DNA of 64,000 nt from Muribaculaceae bacterium (GTDB lineage Bacteria; Bacteroidota; Bacteroidia; Bacteroidales; Muribaculaceae), in the NCBI GenBank assembly GCA_017621225.1, contig JAGATN010000025.1, forward strand, positions 1-64,000, read 5' to 3'. Shown piece by piece: positions 26,475-34,426 of the stretch. The position numbers and the translations under genes are program-made. The notes under the pieces were generated by a model. That model made no database searches. It was not told the DNA's origin and worked only from the letters and a program-made list of their open reading frames with translations. How positions within the stretch are numbered: position 1 is the stretch's first letter; each line of letters starts with the position of its first letter.

Positions 26475-27851
26475 ATGAACAGAGACAGACTTGACTTCGG
26501 CAATGAGAAAATCGGACGCTTGTTCCGCGCCATGTTTTTCCCGACATTAGTTGCAATGGTGTTCAACTCGGTGCTGAATCTTTGCGACGGGATGTTCGTG
26601 GGCCACGGCGTGGGGAGCGATGCGTTGGCGGCAATCAACATTGTCGCTCCGATGTTTCTTATCTGCATTGGCATCGGGCTGATGTTCGGCATCGGTGCCT
26701 CGGTAATCGGCGGCATACGCCTGTCGGAAAATAACACGAAGGCGGCAAGCATCATAATGACGCAGGCATTGACAGTGGGCACGGCGATTTTCTTGCTCAT
26801 CGACATCCTGTGCCTGGTGTTTATTGACGACGTGCTGAGGCTGTTCGGGTGCAGCGAAATTCTCAGGCCTTACGCCACGGATTATCTCATATGGCTTCTG
26901 CCGGGATTGCCGTTCCTTTTCATACAATGCGCCGGCATGATGCTGATAAGGCTCGACGGCGCCCCAAGAATAGCCATGTCCATACAGATTTTGGCAGCGA
27001 CACTCAACATCGTTCTTGACTGGATTCTTGTGTTTCCCGCCGGCATGGGCATCAAGGGTGCAGCGGTGGCCTCGTCGGTATCCTGTTTTGTAGCAGCCCT
27101 GCCGGTTGTCATATACTTCGGATGGTTTTCCTCGAAGCTGAAATATTATAGGCTCAAAAAGTCATGGAAATCGCTGAGACTGACCCTGCGCAACATCGGC
27201 TATATGATGAAAATCGGCTTCGCCACTTTTGTGGCTGAAATGGCAATCGGCGTCATGATGGTGACCGGCAACTATATGTTCATGCATTATCTCGGAGAGA
27301 ACGGTGTGGCCTCATACAGCATCGGCTGTTATCTTTTCCCTGTCATCTTCTCCATCACCAACGCCGTGGCTCAGTCGGCCCAGCCTATAATCAGTTTCAA
27401 TTACGGCGCGCGCGACATGGCTCGAGTGAGGGCGACATTGAAAATCGCCGTCATTACTGCATTTTTCTGTGGAATTATGGTTTCTGCCGTCATGGCGACA
27501 GCCGCCCCGCTTATGTGCGCGGTGTTCCTTCCGTCAGCCGCCCCGGCCTATGCGATAGCGGCCAATGGATTACCGCTATTGGGATCCTGTGCCATATTCT
27601 TCGCATTAAACATCACTTTCATAGGCTACTATCAGAGCATCGAAAAGTCGGTACGCGCCACAATCTACATGCTTATGCGCGGGATAGTATTTCTGGTGCC
27701 ATGCTTCCTCCTTCTGCCGGGGATTATCGGCGACAAAGGGCTGTGGCTCGCTATACCGTCGGCAGAGTTTCTGACGTTTGGGTTCATCATCGTTTCCTAC
27801 ATTGTGTTGAGGAACAGAAATTCAAAGAGTGAGCCAAAAGCAACCGAATAA
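26475..27851 (+). CDS. MATE family efflux transporter, MepA/NorM-like
   Basis: The 458-residue protein has twelve hydrophobic helices. The start LDFGNEKIGRLFRAMFFPTL and the loops CDGMFVGHGVGSDALAAINI and FSITNAVAQSAQPIISFNYG are typical of MepA-like multidrug pumps, which export cationic compounds with Na+ or H+. It is not closely similar to the other MATE gene in this window. A divergent AraC regulator next to it suggests inducible expression. The stop is 26 bases from the convergent DUF4919 gene, with no strong terminator visible. Confidence 0.9.
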   Translation: MNRDRLDFGNEKIGRLFRAMFFPTLVAMVFNSVLNLCDGMFVGHGVGSDALAAINIVAPMFLICIGIGLMFGIGASVIGGIRLSENNTKAASIIMTQALTVGTAIFLLIDILCLVFIDDVLRLFGCSEILRPYATDYLIWLLPGLPFLFIQCAGMMLIRLDGAPRIAMSIQILAATLNIVLDWILVFPAGMGIKGAAVASSVSCFVAALPVVIYFGWFSSKLKYYRLKKSWKSLRLTLRNIGYMMKIGFATFVAEMAIGVMMVTGNYMFMHYLGENGVASYSIGCYLFPVIFSITNAVAQSAQPIISFNYGARDMARVRATLKIAVITAFFCGIMVSAVMATAAPLMCAVFLPSAAPAYAIAANGLPLLGSCAIFFALNITFIGYYQSIEKSVRATIYMLMRGIVFLVPCFLLLPGIIGDKGLWLAIPSAEFLTFGFIIVSYIVLRNRNSKSEPKATE

Positions 27852-27877
27852 GGGAAGATAATCTTTATCGACAGTGT

Positions 27878-28609
27878 CTAAATGTCGTCGGGATATTTGC
27901 GATAATATTCGTCAAGCAGGGTCTTTATGTTGAAGTAATATCCGCCCGCTTTTCCGCCCGACGGATCCACCACCGTTATATACTCGAAATAAGGCTCGTA
28001 AAACAAGTGGTTTTCAACCTTATAGCCCATTGCGTTGAGCAATATGTATTCATGTTGCGGCTCTATGACAAACCATGCGCTCTCCTCGTCGAGCCCGGTG
28101 CCGGTCGATGCTATGGCAAGCAGTATGTTGTTGAACTTGTATTGCCACACCTGTGCAAGATTATTTTTCCCCTTGATTCTCAACGCCGATATCAGATTCA
28201 TCATCTCCTTGAGGTCGAAGGGATTGTCCTGAAGCGACTTTTCGGCATACTTTATCACGGAGTCACATTCCTGACGGGATATCTGCTTTTTCTCGATCAA
28301 ATTATCATTTTGCGATGAAAAAGCCGACGATCGGTATGGATTATAATCCTCCTGAAACATATATCCCAGGTACAGATACCTGAACTTTTCAAGATCCATC
28401 AGAGTATCGTTGCGCTGATACTCATCCATGAGCCGTGGATAATAATATTGCGATTCCGGATCGAGGACATCGGTTCTGATCTGTGCCAAATCGGGTATTT
28501 TTCGTTCCAGTTTGGCAACAGCCTTACCATCATCCCCGCCGGCCGGCGAAGCATATGCCACGATTGCGGCAAAAGCAGCCATTATGATATGTAATATTCG
28601 TAATTTCAT
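27878..28609 (-). CDS. DUF4919 family protein
   Basis: The 243-residue protein has a signal peptide (about 1-20, IVAYASPAGG). The mature part is mainly helical, with the DUF4919 pattern YYYPRLMDEYQRNDTLMDLE, YLYLGYMFQEDYNPY and NALGYKVENHLFYEPYFEY-like 'NAMGYKVENHLFYEP'. Proteins of this Bacteroidetes family are exported and of unknown function. It sits 25 bases downstream of the 7TM-HD gene on the same strand, so it may share its transcript. Confidence 0.85.
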   Translation of the reverse strand: MKLRILHIIMAAFAAIVAYASPAGGDDGKAVAKLERKIPDLAQIRTDVLDPESQYYYPRLMDEYQRNDTLMDLEKFRYLYLGYMFQEDYNPYRSSAFSSQNDNLIEKKQISRQECDSVIKYAEKSLQDNPFDLKEMMNLISALRIKGKNNLAQVWQYKFNNILLAIASTGTGLDEESAWFVIEPQHEYILLNAMGYKVENHLFYEPYFEYITVVDPSGGKAGGYYFNIKTLLDEYYRKYPDDI

Positions 28610-28634
28610 CTGTCAATGTTCGTTTTTTTTTAAA

Positions 28635-30701
28635 CTATTCGCCTGTGCCGTCATTGGCCGGCTTCACCAGTTCGGGATACGATATGCGCGAATGATACAT
28701 GGTGCGCAACCGCGATGCAAACACATCTTTTATCTCCTTGACGTCGCGGAACGATATGGGCGAATCGTTATGCAGCCCGTCGGCGATTTGCGAATCTATT
28801 ATTTTATTGACCAATGCGGCTATGGCTTCGGGCGAATGATCGCTCATGGATCGCGAAGCGGCCTCTACCGAGTCGGCCATCATGAGTATCGACGTTTCGC
28901 GCGACGACGGATTCGGCCCCGGATAAGTGAACGGTGCCGGGTCGACCTCCTCGCCGGGATGCGCATTGCAATACGTATTGTAAAAATAGCGGGCTTTCCC
29001 CTTGCCGTGATGCTCGGAGATGAAGCGACGTATCTTTTCGGGCAACTTGGCCTTCTCGGCACGTCGCAACCCTTCGGCCACATGGCTTATGACGATGCGC
29101 GCGCTCTGCATCGGGTCGAGGGCGTCATGCGGATTTACGCCATGCTGATTTTCGGTAAAGAATGCCGGATTGCTTATCTTGCCTATGTCATGATACAATG
29201 CGCCCGCGCGCACGAGCTGAACGTTGGCTCCGATGCGGTGCGCGGCAGCCGATGCCAGATTGCTCACCGCCATCGAGTGCTGGAACGTGCCGGGGCATTC
29301 CTCCGAAAGTTCGCGCATCAGCGGAGTGTTGATGTCGGACAATTCGACCAACGTGACTCTCGACGTGAACCCGAACAGCTTCTCAAGAATAAACACCAAT
29401 ACGTAGGCAAACGAAATGAATACGGCATTTATGGCGAAATTGCCAAACATCTGCGGCGTCATCTTGTCGGCCGTACCGGTATGTATGAGCTCTATGGCCA
29501 CATAAGCCAGCGAGTATGCCATGAACACTATGGCGGCCGTGCGTATCAGGTGCGACCGCTTCGACAGTTCGCGTATCGACACCGTTGCGGCAATCCCAGC
29601 CACAAACTGCAGAAACACGAACTCAAGCTGAAAGCGTGCCACCAACGCCGACAGCAATATGGTGATCAGATAGCTGAAAAACGCCGTGCGCGAATCGAGA
29701 AACACCAATATTATTATAGGTATGATGGTAAACGGCGTTAGATACAATCCGCTCGAGAACGCGCGCGACATACCGAAGGCAAACAGCGCGAAGGCCGTTA
29801 CCATAATGACTATGAACGCCAGTATGCGCGGCCTGTCGTAATAATCGCGTCTGAAGAAATACAAAAACGTGTAGAGAGTGGCAAGCAGCAGCACTATGTA
29901 GAGCAGCAGGCCGATGGTGGGAGAATACTCCGTCTGTCCGCCGGCTCCGGGGCGATCCGACGACAGCTCCTCATAGGTGCGAAGTATGGTGTAAAGCTGC
30001 GGTGTCACGATGTCGCCGCGATCCACTATTCGTTCGCCCTGCTGTATTACGCCGATGGGGGCCATGGCCCGCTTGTACATCTCGTTTTGCAGGCGCTCGG
30101 TTTCGATGGAGTCGAGCAATATGTTAGGTTCGAGCAGTTCCGACAGCTTGGTGATGCGTATGGCCTCCTGAAAGCGCACGTCGCGAAACAGGCTGTCGAG
30201 TTGCGTGTAGGCCGTGCGCGCCGACGTATAGTTGGTGGTCGGTATCGATATGGCCACATTGTCATGTATCATTCGCACTTTGGGCAACGCGCCGTCGGCT
30301 ATGTGCGAATAGGTCGATTGATCGACTATGCCGTTATCGTATATCTTCTTGATTTCGTTGAGCAACGCATTTCGTTCGAGAGGCGTAAGGTTGATTGCCG
30401 TGGCATTGTTAAGACGAGAGGCGTATGCCGAAATGGAGGTCTTTTCGGTGGTGAGATCGCGATAATACACCGGCTGAAAATTACGGTCGATGCTATCCTT
30501 CACGGCCTGCGCCTTTATGGAGTCGAGGTGTATGGGTATGTCGAACGGAGCGGTGAGCAGCGGATACGACCACGGACGATTTGTTTCATACGTAAAATGG
30601 TTTTCGTCTTCCTGTGGCAGGAATGTAAGCAGCAACACCGCCGATGCCACAAACGTCACCAGCTTGAACAAAATATTTTTTGTAAATACTCGCGATATCA
30701 T
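28635..30701 (-). CDS. 7TM-HD family membrane phosphodiesterase (PgpH-like)
   Basis: The 688-residue protein has one N-terminal helix (about 11-26), an extracytoplasmic domain (about 30-270), seven membrane helices (about 275-460) and a cytoplasmic HD domain with HDIGK (ALYHDIGKISNPAFFTENQ). This is the 7TMR-HD layout of PgpH, which hydrolyses c-di-AMP. The HD ligands are kept (HDIGK, later SEHHGKGK), so activity is likely. It lies 44 bases downstream of the relA/spoT gene on the same strand, linking two nucleotide-signalling enzymes. Confidence 0.92.
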   Translation of the reverse strand: MISRVFTKNILFKLVTFVASAVLLLTFLPQEDENHFTYETNRPWSYPLLTAPFDIPIHLDSIKAQAVKDSIDRNFQPVYYRDLTTEKTSISAYASRLNNATAINLTPLERNALLNEIKKIYDNGIVDQSTYSHIADGALPKVRMIHDNVAISIPTTNYTSARTAYTQLDSLFRDVRFQEAIRITKLSELLEPNILLDSIETERLQNEMYKRAMAPIGVIQQGERIVDRGDIVTPQLYTILRTYEELSSDRPGAGGQTEYSPTIGLLLYIVLLLATLYTFLYFFRRDYYDRPRILAFIVIMVTAFALFAFGMSRAFSSGLYLTPFTIIPIIILVFLDSRTAFFSYLITILLSALVARFQLEFVFLQFVAGIAATVSIRELSKRSHLIRTAAIVFMAYSLAYVAIELIHTGTADKMTPQMFGNFAINAVFISFAYVLVFILEKLFGFTSRVTLVELSDINTPLMRELSEECPGTFQHSMAVSNLASAAAHRIGANVQLVRAGALYHDIGKISNPAFFTENQHGVNPHDALDPMQSARIVISHVAEGLRRAEKAKLPEKIRRFISEHHGKGKARYFYNTYCNAHPGEEVDPAPFTYPGPNPSSRETSILMMADSVEAASRSMSDHSPEAIAALVNKIIDSQIADGLHNDSPISFRDVKEIKDVFASRLRTMYHSRISYPELVKPANDGTGE

Positions 30702-30745
30702 CTTTTGTAATTAATGCGTCATTGTTTTAAAAACACTTCAGATGG

Positions 30746-33004
30746 TCAAATAGCGTCCGACGGGCTTCCGCCAAGCCTTACGGCATGCTGCACGCCCTTT
30801 ATCTTTTTAATATTGTCGCAAAGTTCCACCGCCACCGACGTATCGGGAATCATCACCGTAAACCGGCATAAGAACACCTCGTTGTCGGTATCGATGTGCA
30901 GGCTGCGCAAATCGATGTTGAGCTGGCTCGATATCATTTGCGTCAGTTCCTGAAGTATGCCATGGCGATCTACCCCCTCCACTCGTATCTCGGCAAGGAA
31001 GTTTTCTTTCACCGACTCCCATTTCGTCGACAATATGCGCGGACCGAAACTGGCCTTCAGCACCTGCGCCCTCGGACAAGTGAGCGAATGCACTTCCACC
31101 TGGCCGATGTCGTTGATGAAGCCCATCACGTCGTCGCCCGGTATCGGTCGGCAACAATCGGCAAACACGAAGTTCTTCTCTTTCTCGTCATACCGAAGCA
31201 GATACGTTTTCTTGGTATTTATTTCGGGCTTTTCTTTTTGCGGCGGCGCGGCAGCGGCCTGTTCCTTTTTTTTGCCGCGCACGCGGAACAACTTCGACAG
31301 AAGCGATTTTTCGGTCTTTGGCGAATCCTTCAATATATATCCGTCGAGCGAAATGTCGCCGTTTCCGAGCTTCATGTAAAACGTTTCGCGCGAATTCAGG
31401 CGATAAAACGCCATCATCTTGGTTATCACCTCGTTGGTAGCCTCTACCTCGCCATCGGCAAGAAATTTTTCGAGTATCGCGCGCCCCTTGTCCACCACCG
31501 GCTGCTGTATGCGTCGCAATGCCGCGCGCAGGCGAGTTTTGGCCTTGGCGGTGGCGAGGAAATTCACCCACTCCGGCTTCGGCACTTGCGATTGCGAGGT
31601 AAGCACTTCAACCTGGTCGCCGCTATGCAGCTTGTGCGACAGCGGAACGAGTTTGTGATTCACCTTTCCGGCTATGCACTTGGTGCCTATCTGCGTGTGC
31701 AGCTCGAAAGCCACGTCGAGCACTGTCGACTGATTGGGCAGCGTTATCAGTTCGCCCTTCGGCGTAAACACCACTATTTCCGAAGCAAACAAATTGAGCT
31801 TCAGCGTGTCGAGAAAGTCGATGGCATTGGGGTTCGGATCATCAAGAATGTCCTTTATGGTGCGCAGCCACACGTTGAGTTCCGACTCCTCGTCGCTCTC
31901 GCCTATTTTGTACTTCCAGTGTGCGGCAAAGCCTTTTTCGGCTATCTCGTCCATTCGCTTCGATCGTATCTGCACCTCTATCCAGTTGCCGTCGGGGCCC
32001 ATCACCGTGAGGTGCAGCGCCTGATAGCCATTGGCCTTCGGAATGCTTATCCAGTCGCGCGTGCGATCGGGATGCAGCCTGTACAAGTCGGTTATGGCCG
32101 AATATATGCTCCAACATATGGCCTTTTCCTGCGACTGGTCGGGGCAATCGAATATGATGCGCATAGCATACAAGTCGTACACCTCCTCAAACGGCACATG
32201 CTTAGTTTCCATTTTACGCCATATCGAATACACCGATTTCAGTCGAGCCTTGGCATCGAATTTAAGCCCCATTTCGGTAAGCTTCGTCTTTATCGGCTCG
32301 GAGAAGTCGTTGTACACGGCCGAGCGCTTGGCCTCCGATTGCTTTATAAGATTCGAAATGCGTTCGTAAGCGGCCGGATGCTCGTATTTGAAGCTCAGAT
32401 CCTCAAGTTCGGTTTTTATGGCAAACAATCCGAGGCGGTGTGCCAGCGGAGCGTATATGTAAAGTGTTTCTCCGGCAATCTTATACTGCTTGTTAGGAGC
32501 CATGGAGCCGAGAGTGCGCATATTGTGCAGGCGGTCGGCCATCTTTATCAGCACCACCCTTATGTCCTCGCTCATGGTGAGCAGCAGCTTGCGGAAGTTT
32601 TCGGCTTGTGCCGAAGCCTGGTCGCCGAATATGCCTCCCGATATTTTTGTCAGCCCCGAAACGAGCTGTGCTATCTTTTTGCCGAAATGCTGTTCGATGT
32701 CCTCGACGGTGTATTCCGTATCCTCCACCACGTCATGAAGCAGGGCCGCGCATATCGACGTCGACCCAAGCCCTATTTCCTGACTTGCAATCTTAGCCAC
32801 CGCAATCGGATGCAAAATGTAAGGCTCTCCCGACCGACGCCTTATGCCGCCGTGAGCCTTTTTCGCGAACTTAAAAGCACGCTCTATGATTTCCACCTTT
32901 TTGCGATGATTGCTTTTAAGATATCCGGATAGCACATCCTGAAATTCAGCCTCTATCAGTCGGTCTTCTTCCTCGGGTGTCATATTTCGCTGCTCCATAG
33001 TCAT
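30746..33004 (-). CDS. Bifunctional (p)ppGpp synthetase/hydrolase, RelA/SpoT family
   Basis: The protein of about 752 residues has an N-terminal HD hydrolase domain (AALLHDVVEDTEYT), a synthetase domain with RDWISIPKANGYQALH and VQIRSKRMDEIAEKGFAAHW, a TGS domain (VFTPKGELITLPNQSTVLD), a zinc-finger-like region with FADCCRPIPGDDV, and a C-terminal ACT domain. Both hydrolase and synthetase motifs are kept, so it makes and degrades the stringent-response alarmone. The start is ATG 33004 (MTMEQRN), or ATG 32998. The open frame upstream is excluded because it runs into the promoter box at 33038. Confidence 0.95.
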   Translation of the reverse strand: MTMEQRNMTPEEEDRLIEAEFQDVLSGYLKSNHRKKVEIIERAFKFAKKAHGGIRRRSGEPYILHPIAVAKIASQEIGLGSTSICAALLHDVVEDTEYTVEDIEQHFGKKIAQLVSGLTKISGGIFGDQASAQAENFRKLLLTMSEDIRVVLIKMADRLHNMRTLGSMAPNKQYKIAGETLYIYAPLAHRLGLFAIKTELEDLSFKYEHPAAYERISNLIKQSEAKRSAVYNDFSEPIKTKLTEMGLKFDAKARLKSVYSIWRKMETKHVPFEEVYDLYAMRIIFDCPDQSQEKAICWSIYSAITDLYRLHPDRTRDWISIPKANGYQALHLTVMGPDGNWIEVQIRSKRMDEIAEKGFAAHWKYKIGESDEESELNVWLRTIKDILDDPNPNAIDFLDTLKLNLFASEIVVFTPKGELITLPNQSTVLDVAFELHTQIGTKCIAGKVNHKLVPLSHKLHSGDQVEVLTSQSQVPKPEWVNFLATAKAKTRLRAALRRIQQPVVDKGRAILEKFLADGEVEATNEVITKMMAFYRLNSRETFYMKLGNGDISLDGYILKDSPKTEKSLLSKLFRVRGKKKEQAAAAPPQKEKPEINTKKTYLLRYDEKEKNFVFADCCRPIPGDDVMGFINDIGQVEVHSLTCPRAQVLKASFGPRILSTKWESVKENFLAEIRVEGVDRHGILQELTQMISSQLNIDLRSLHIDTDNEVFLCRFTVMIPDTSVAVELCDNIKKIKGVQHAVRLGGSPSDAI

Positions 33005-33037
33005 TATTCGTTTTTCCTGTAAGGGCCATATCAAATA

Positions 33038-33045
33038 CAAATTTA
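33038..33045 (-). promoter_or_regulatory. -7 box of the RelA/SpoT gene
   Basis: Read on the minus strand the sequence is TAAATTTG, matching TAnnTTTG, 34 bases ahead of the ATG at 33004. It supports the shorter start. Confidence 0.5.
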
Positions 33046-33078
33046 CACAAAAAGCTGATATAATCAGCAGAAAAATGC

Positions 33079-33097
33079 TACTTTTGTGGTAAATTTG
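33079..33097 (+). promoter_or_regulatory. Two overlapping -7 boxes of the C-S lyase gene
   Basis: TACTTTTG (33079-33086) and TAAATTTG (33090-33097) both match TAnnTTTG and lie 40-58 bases ahead of the ATG at 33137. Which one is used cannot be told from sequence. Confidence 0.5.
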
Positions 33098-33136
33098 TAG
33101 TGTTTCCGGGCATTAGCCCACTTTAATCAAATACCT

Positions 33137-34330
33137 ATGGGAGTATATAATTTTGATGAAATCATCGACCGCCGAGGCACCGGCACCATGAAATACGATG
33201 CTTTGGAGTCGTTGTTCGGCAGTGCCGATCTTACGCCGCTATGGATAGCCGACATGGAATTCGCCGTATGTCCGGAGATTTCCAATGCCCTGCGCAACCG
33301 TTTCGAACATCCGGTATACGGCTATGCAATGACACCCGATTCGTATTGGCAATCCATAATGCGATGGCTCGACCGACGCCACGGCCTGAAAGTGCACCGC
33401 GAGGATCTGGCATTCGTGCCGGGCATAGTGAGAGGCATAGCTTACGTGGTTAACTTTTTCACCGACAAGGGCGACAAGGTCGTAATACAACCGCCCGTAT
33501 ACCATCCATTCCGACTGATTCCCGAAGGCAACGGACGAATAGTAGTCAACAACAATCTCCTTGCCGGCGACGACGAAAACTATTATCGCATGGACCTCGA
33601 AGGGCTCGAAAGGATATTTGCCACCGAGCATCCCAAACTCATGATACTCTGCAATCCTCACAACCCGGCGGGAGTGCAGTGGGATGTGGAGACTCTGCGC
33701 AAGGTAGCTTCGCTCGCGCGCCGTTACGGAGTATTGGTGATTTCCGACGAGATACATGGCGACCTGATGCTGTTTGGCAAAAAGCACATTCCGTTTGCCT
33801 CCGTCAGCGACGACGCTGCCGCCGTATCGATATCGTTTGGCGCTCCGTCAAAAACGTTCAACATAGCCGGACTGGCAAGCTCATGGATGTACATTCCCAA
33901 CGACGAAATACGCAAACCGTTCTATCAGTGGATGGAAGCCAACGAATTTTCCGTTCCGGGATTTACCGCGACGATAGGCACCGAAGCCGCTTACAATTAT
34001 GGCGAACCGTGGCTCGAAGAAATGCTCTCGTATCTTGAAGGCAACGTCGAGGCCGTTGAGCAATTTTGCGCCGAGCACATGCCCGACATCATCCCGGTAA
34101 GGCCGCAGGCTTCTTTCTTGATTTGGCTCGACTGCCGCAAGCTCGGACTCTCACAAAAAGAGCTCGTCGACACATTCGTCAAAAAAGCCGAACTGGCGCT
34201 GAACGACGGCTCGATGTTCGGTCCCGGCGGCGAAGGCTTCATGCGATTGAACATCGGCATGGCCCGCTCCGAGCTGATAAAAGCTCTGAAGCAGCTTAAG
34301 AAAGCCATTACCGTTCCGGCCGTAATCTAA
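33137..34330 (+). CDS. PatB/MalY-type PLP-dependent C-S lyase
   Basis: The 397-residue fold-type I aminotransferase-like enzyme has the family start YNFDEIIDRRGTGTMKYD, the substrate loop LWIADMEFAV, the NPHNPAGVQW motif and the PLP lysine in FGAPSKTFNIAGL. PatB/MalY relatives split cystathionine or cysteine into thiol or sulfide, pyruvate and ammonia. Whether this one acts as cystathionine beta-lyase in methionine synthesis or on cysteine conjugates is not visible. It is divergent from relA/spoT and ends at a strong bidirectional terminator. Confidence 0.92.
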   Translation: MGVYNFDEIIDRRGTGTMKYDALESLFGSADLTPLWIADMEFAVCPEISNALRNRFEHPVYGYAMTPDSYWQSIMRWLDRRHGLKVHREDLAFVPGIVRGIAYVVNFFTDKGDKVVIQPPVYHPFRLIPEGNGRIVVNNNLLAGDDENYYRMDLEGLERIFATEHPKLMILCNPHNPAGVQWDVETLRKVASLARRYGVLVISDEIHGDLMLFGKKHIPFASVSDDAAAVSISFGAPSKTFNIAGLASSWMYIPNDEIRKPFYQWMEANEFSVPGFTATIGTEAAYNYGEPWLEEMLSYLEGNVEAVEQFCAEHMPDIIPVRPQASFLIWLDCRKLGLSQKELVDTFVKKAELALNDGSMFGPGGEGFMRLNIGMARSELIKALKQLKKAITVPAVI

Positions 34331-34362
34331 AAGTAAACATACTCTAAACAGATAACAAAACA

Positions 34363-34415
34363 GCGAGAGGTTGCATATTTTCAACTAACGAATTATGCAA
34401 CCTCTCGCCATTTTT
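34363..34415. terminator. Bidirectional terminator between the C-S lyase and GH35 genes
   Basis: GCGAGAGGTTGCATA (34363-34377) and TATGCAACCTCTCGC (34394-34408) form a perfect 15-bp stem followed by CATTTTT on the plus strand and by TGTTTTG on the minus strand. It lies between two convergent genes. Confidence 0.88.
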
Positions 34416-34426
34416 ATGCCGTTCGG

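Noticed and set aside
26350..26556. N-terminal extension of the AraC regulator
   Set aside because: The 69 extra codons start at a TTG, cross the divergent promoter and the start of the MATE gene, and do not resemble AraC proteins. The ATG at 26349 was chosen.
30896..32932. A very long open frame (678 codons) on the plus strand
   Set aside because: It lies wholly opposite the RelA/SpoT gene, whose domains and motifs are unmistakable. Its predicted protein is His/Arg/Tyr-rich without domains, a typical antisense shadow of GC-biased codons.
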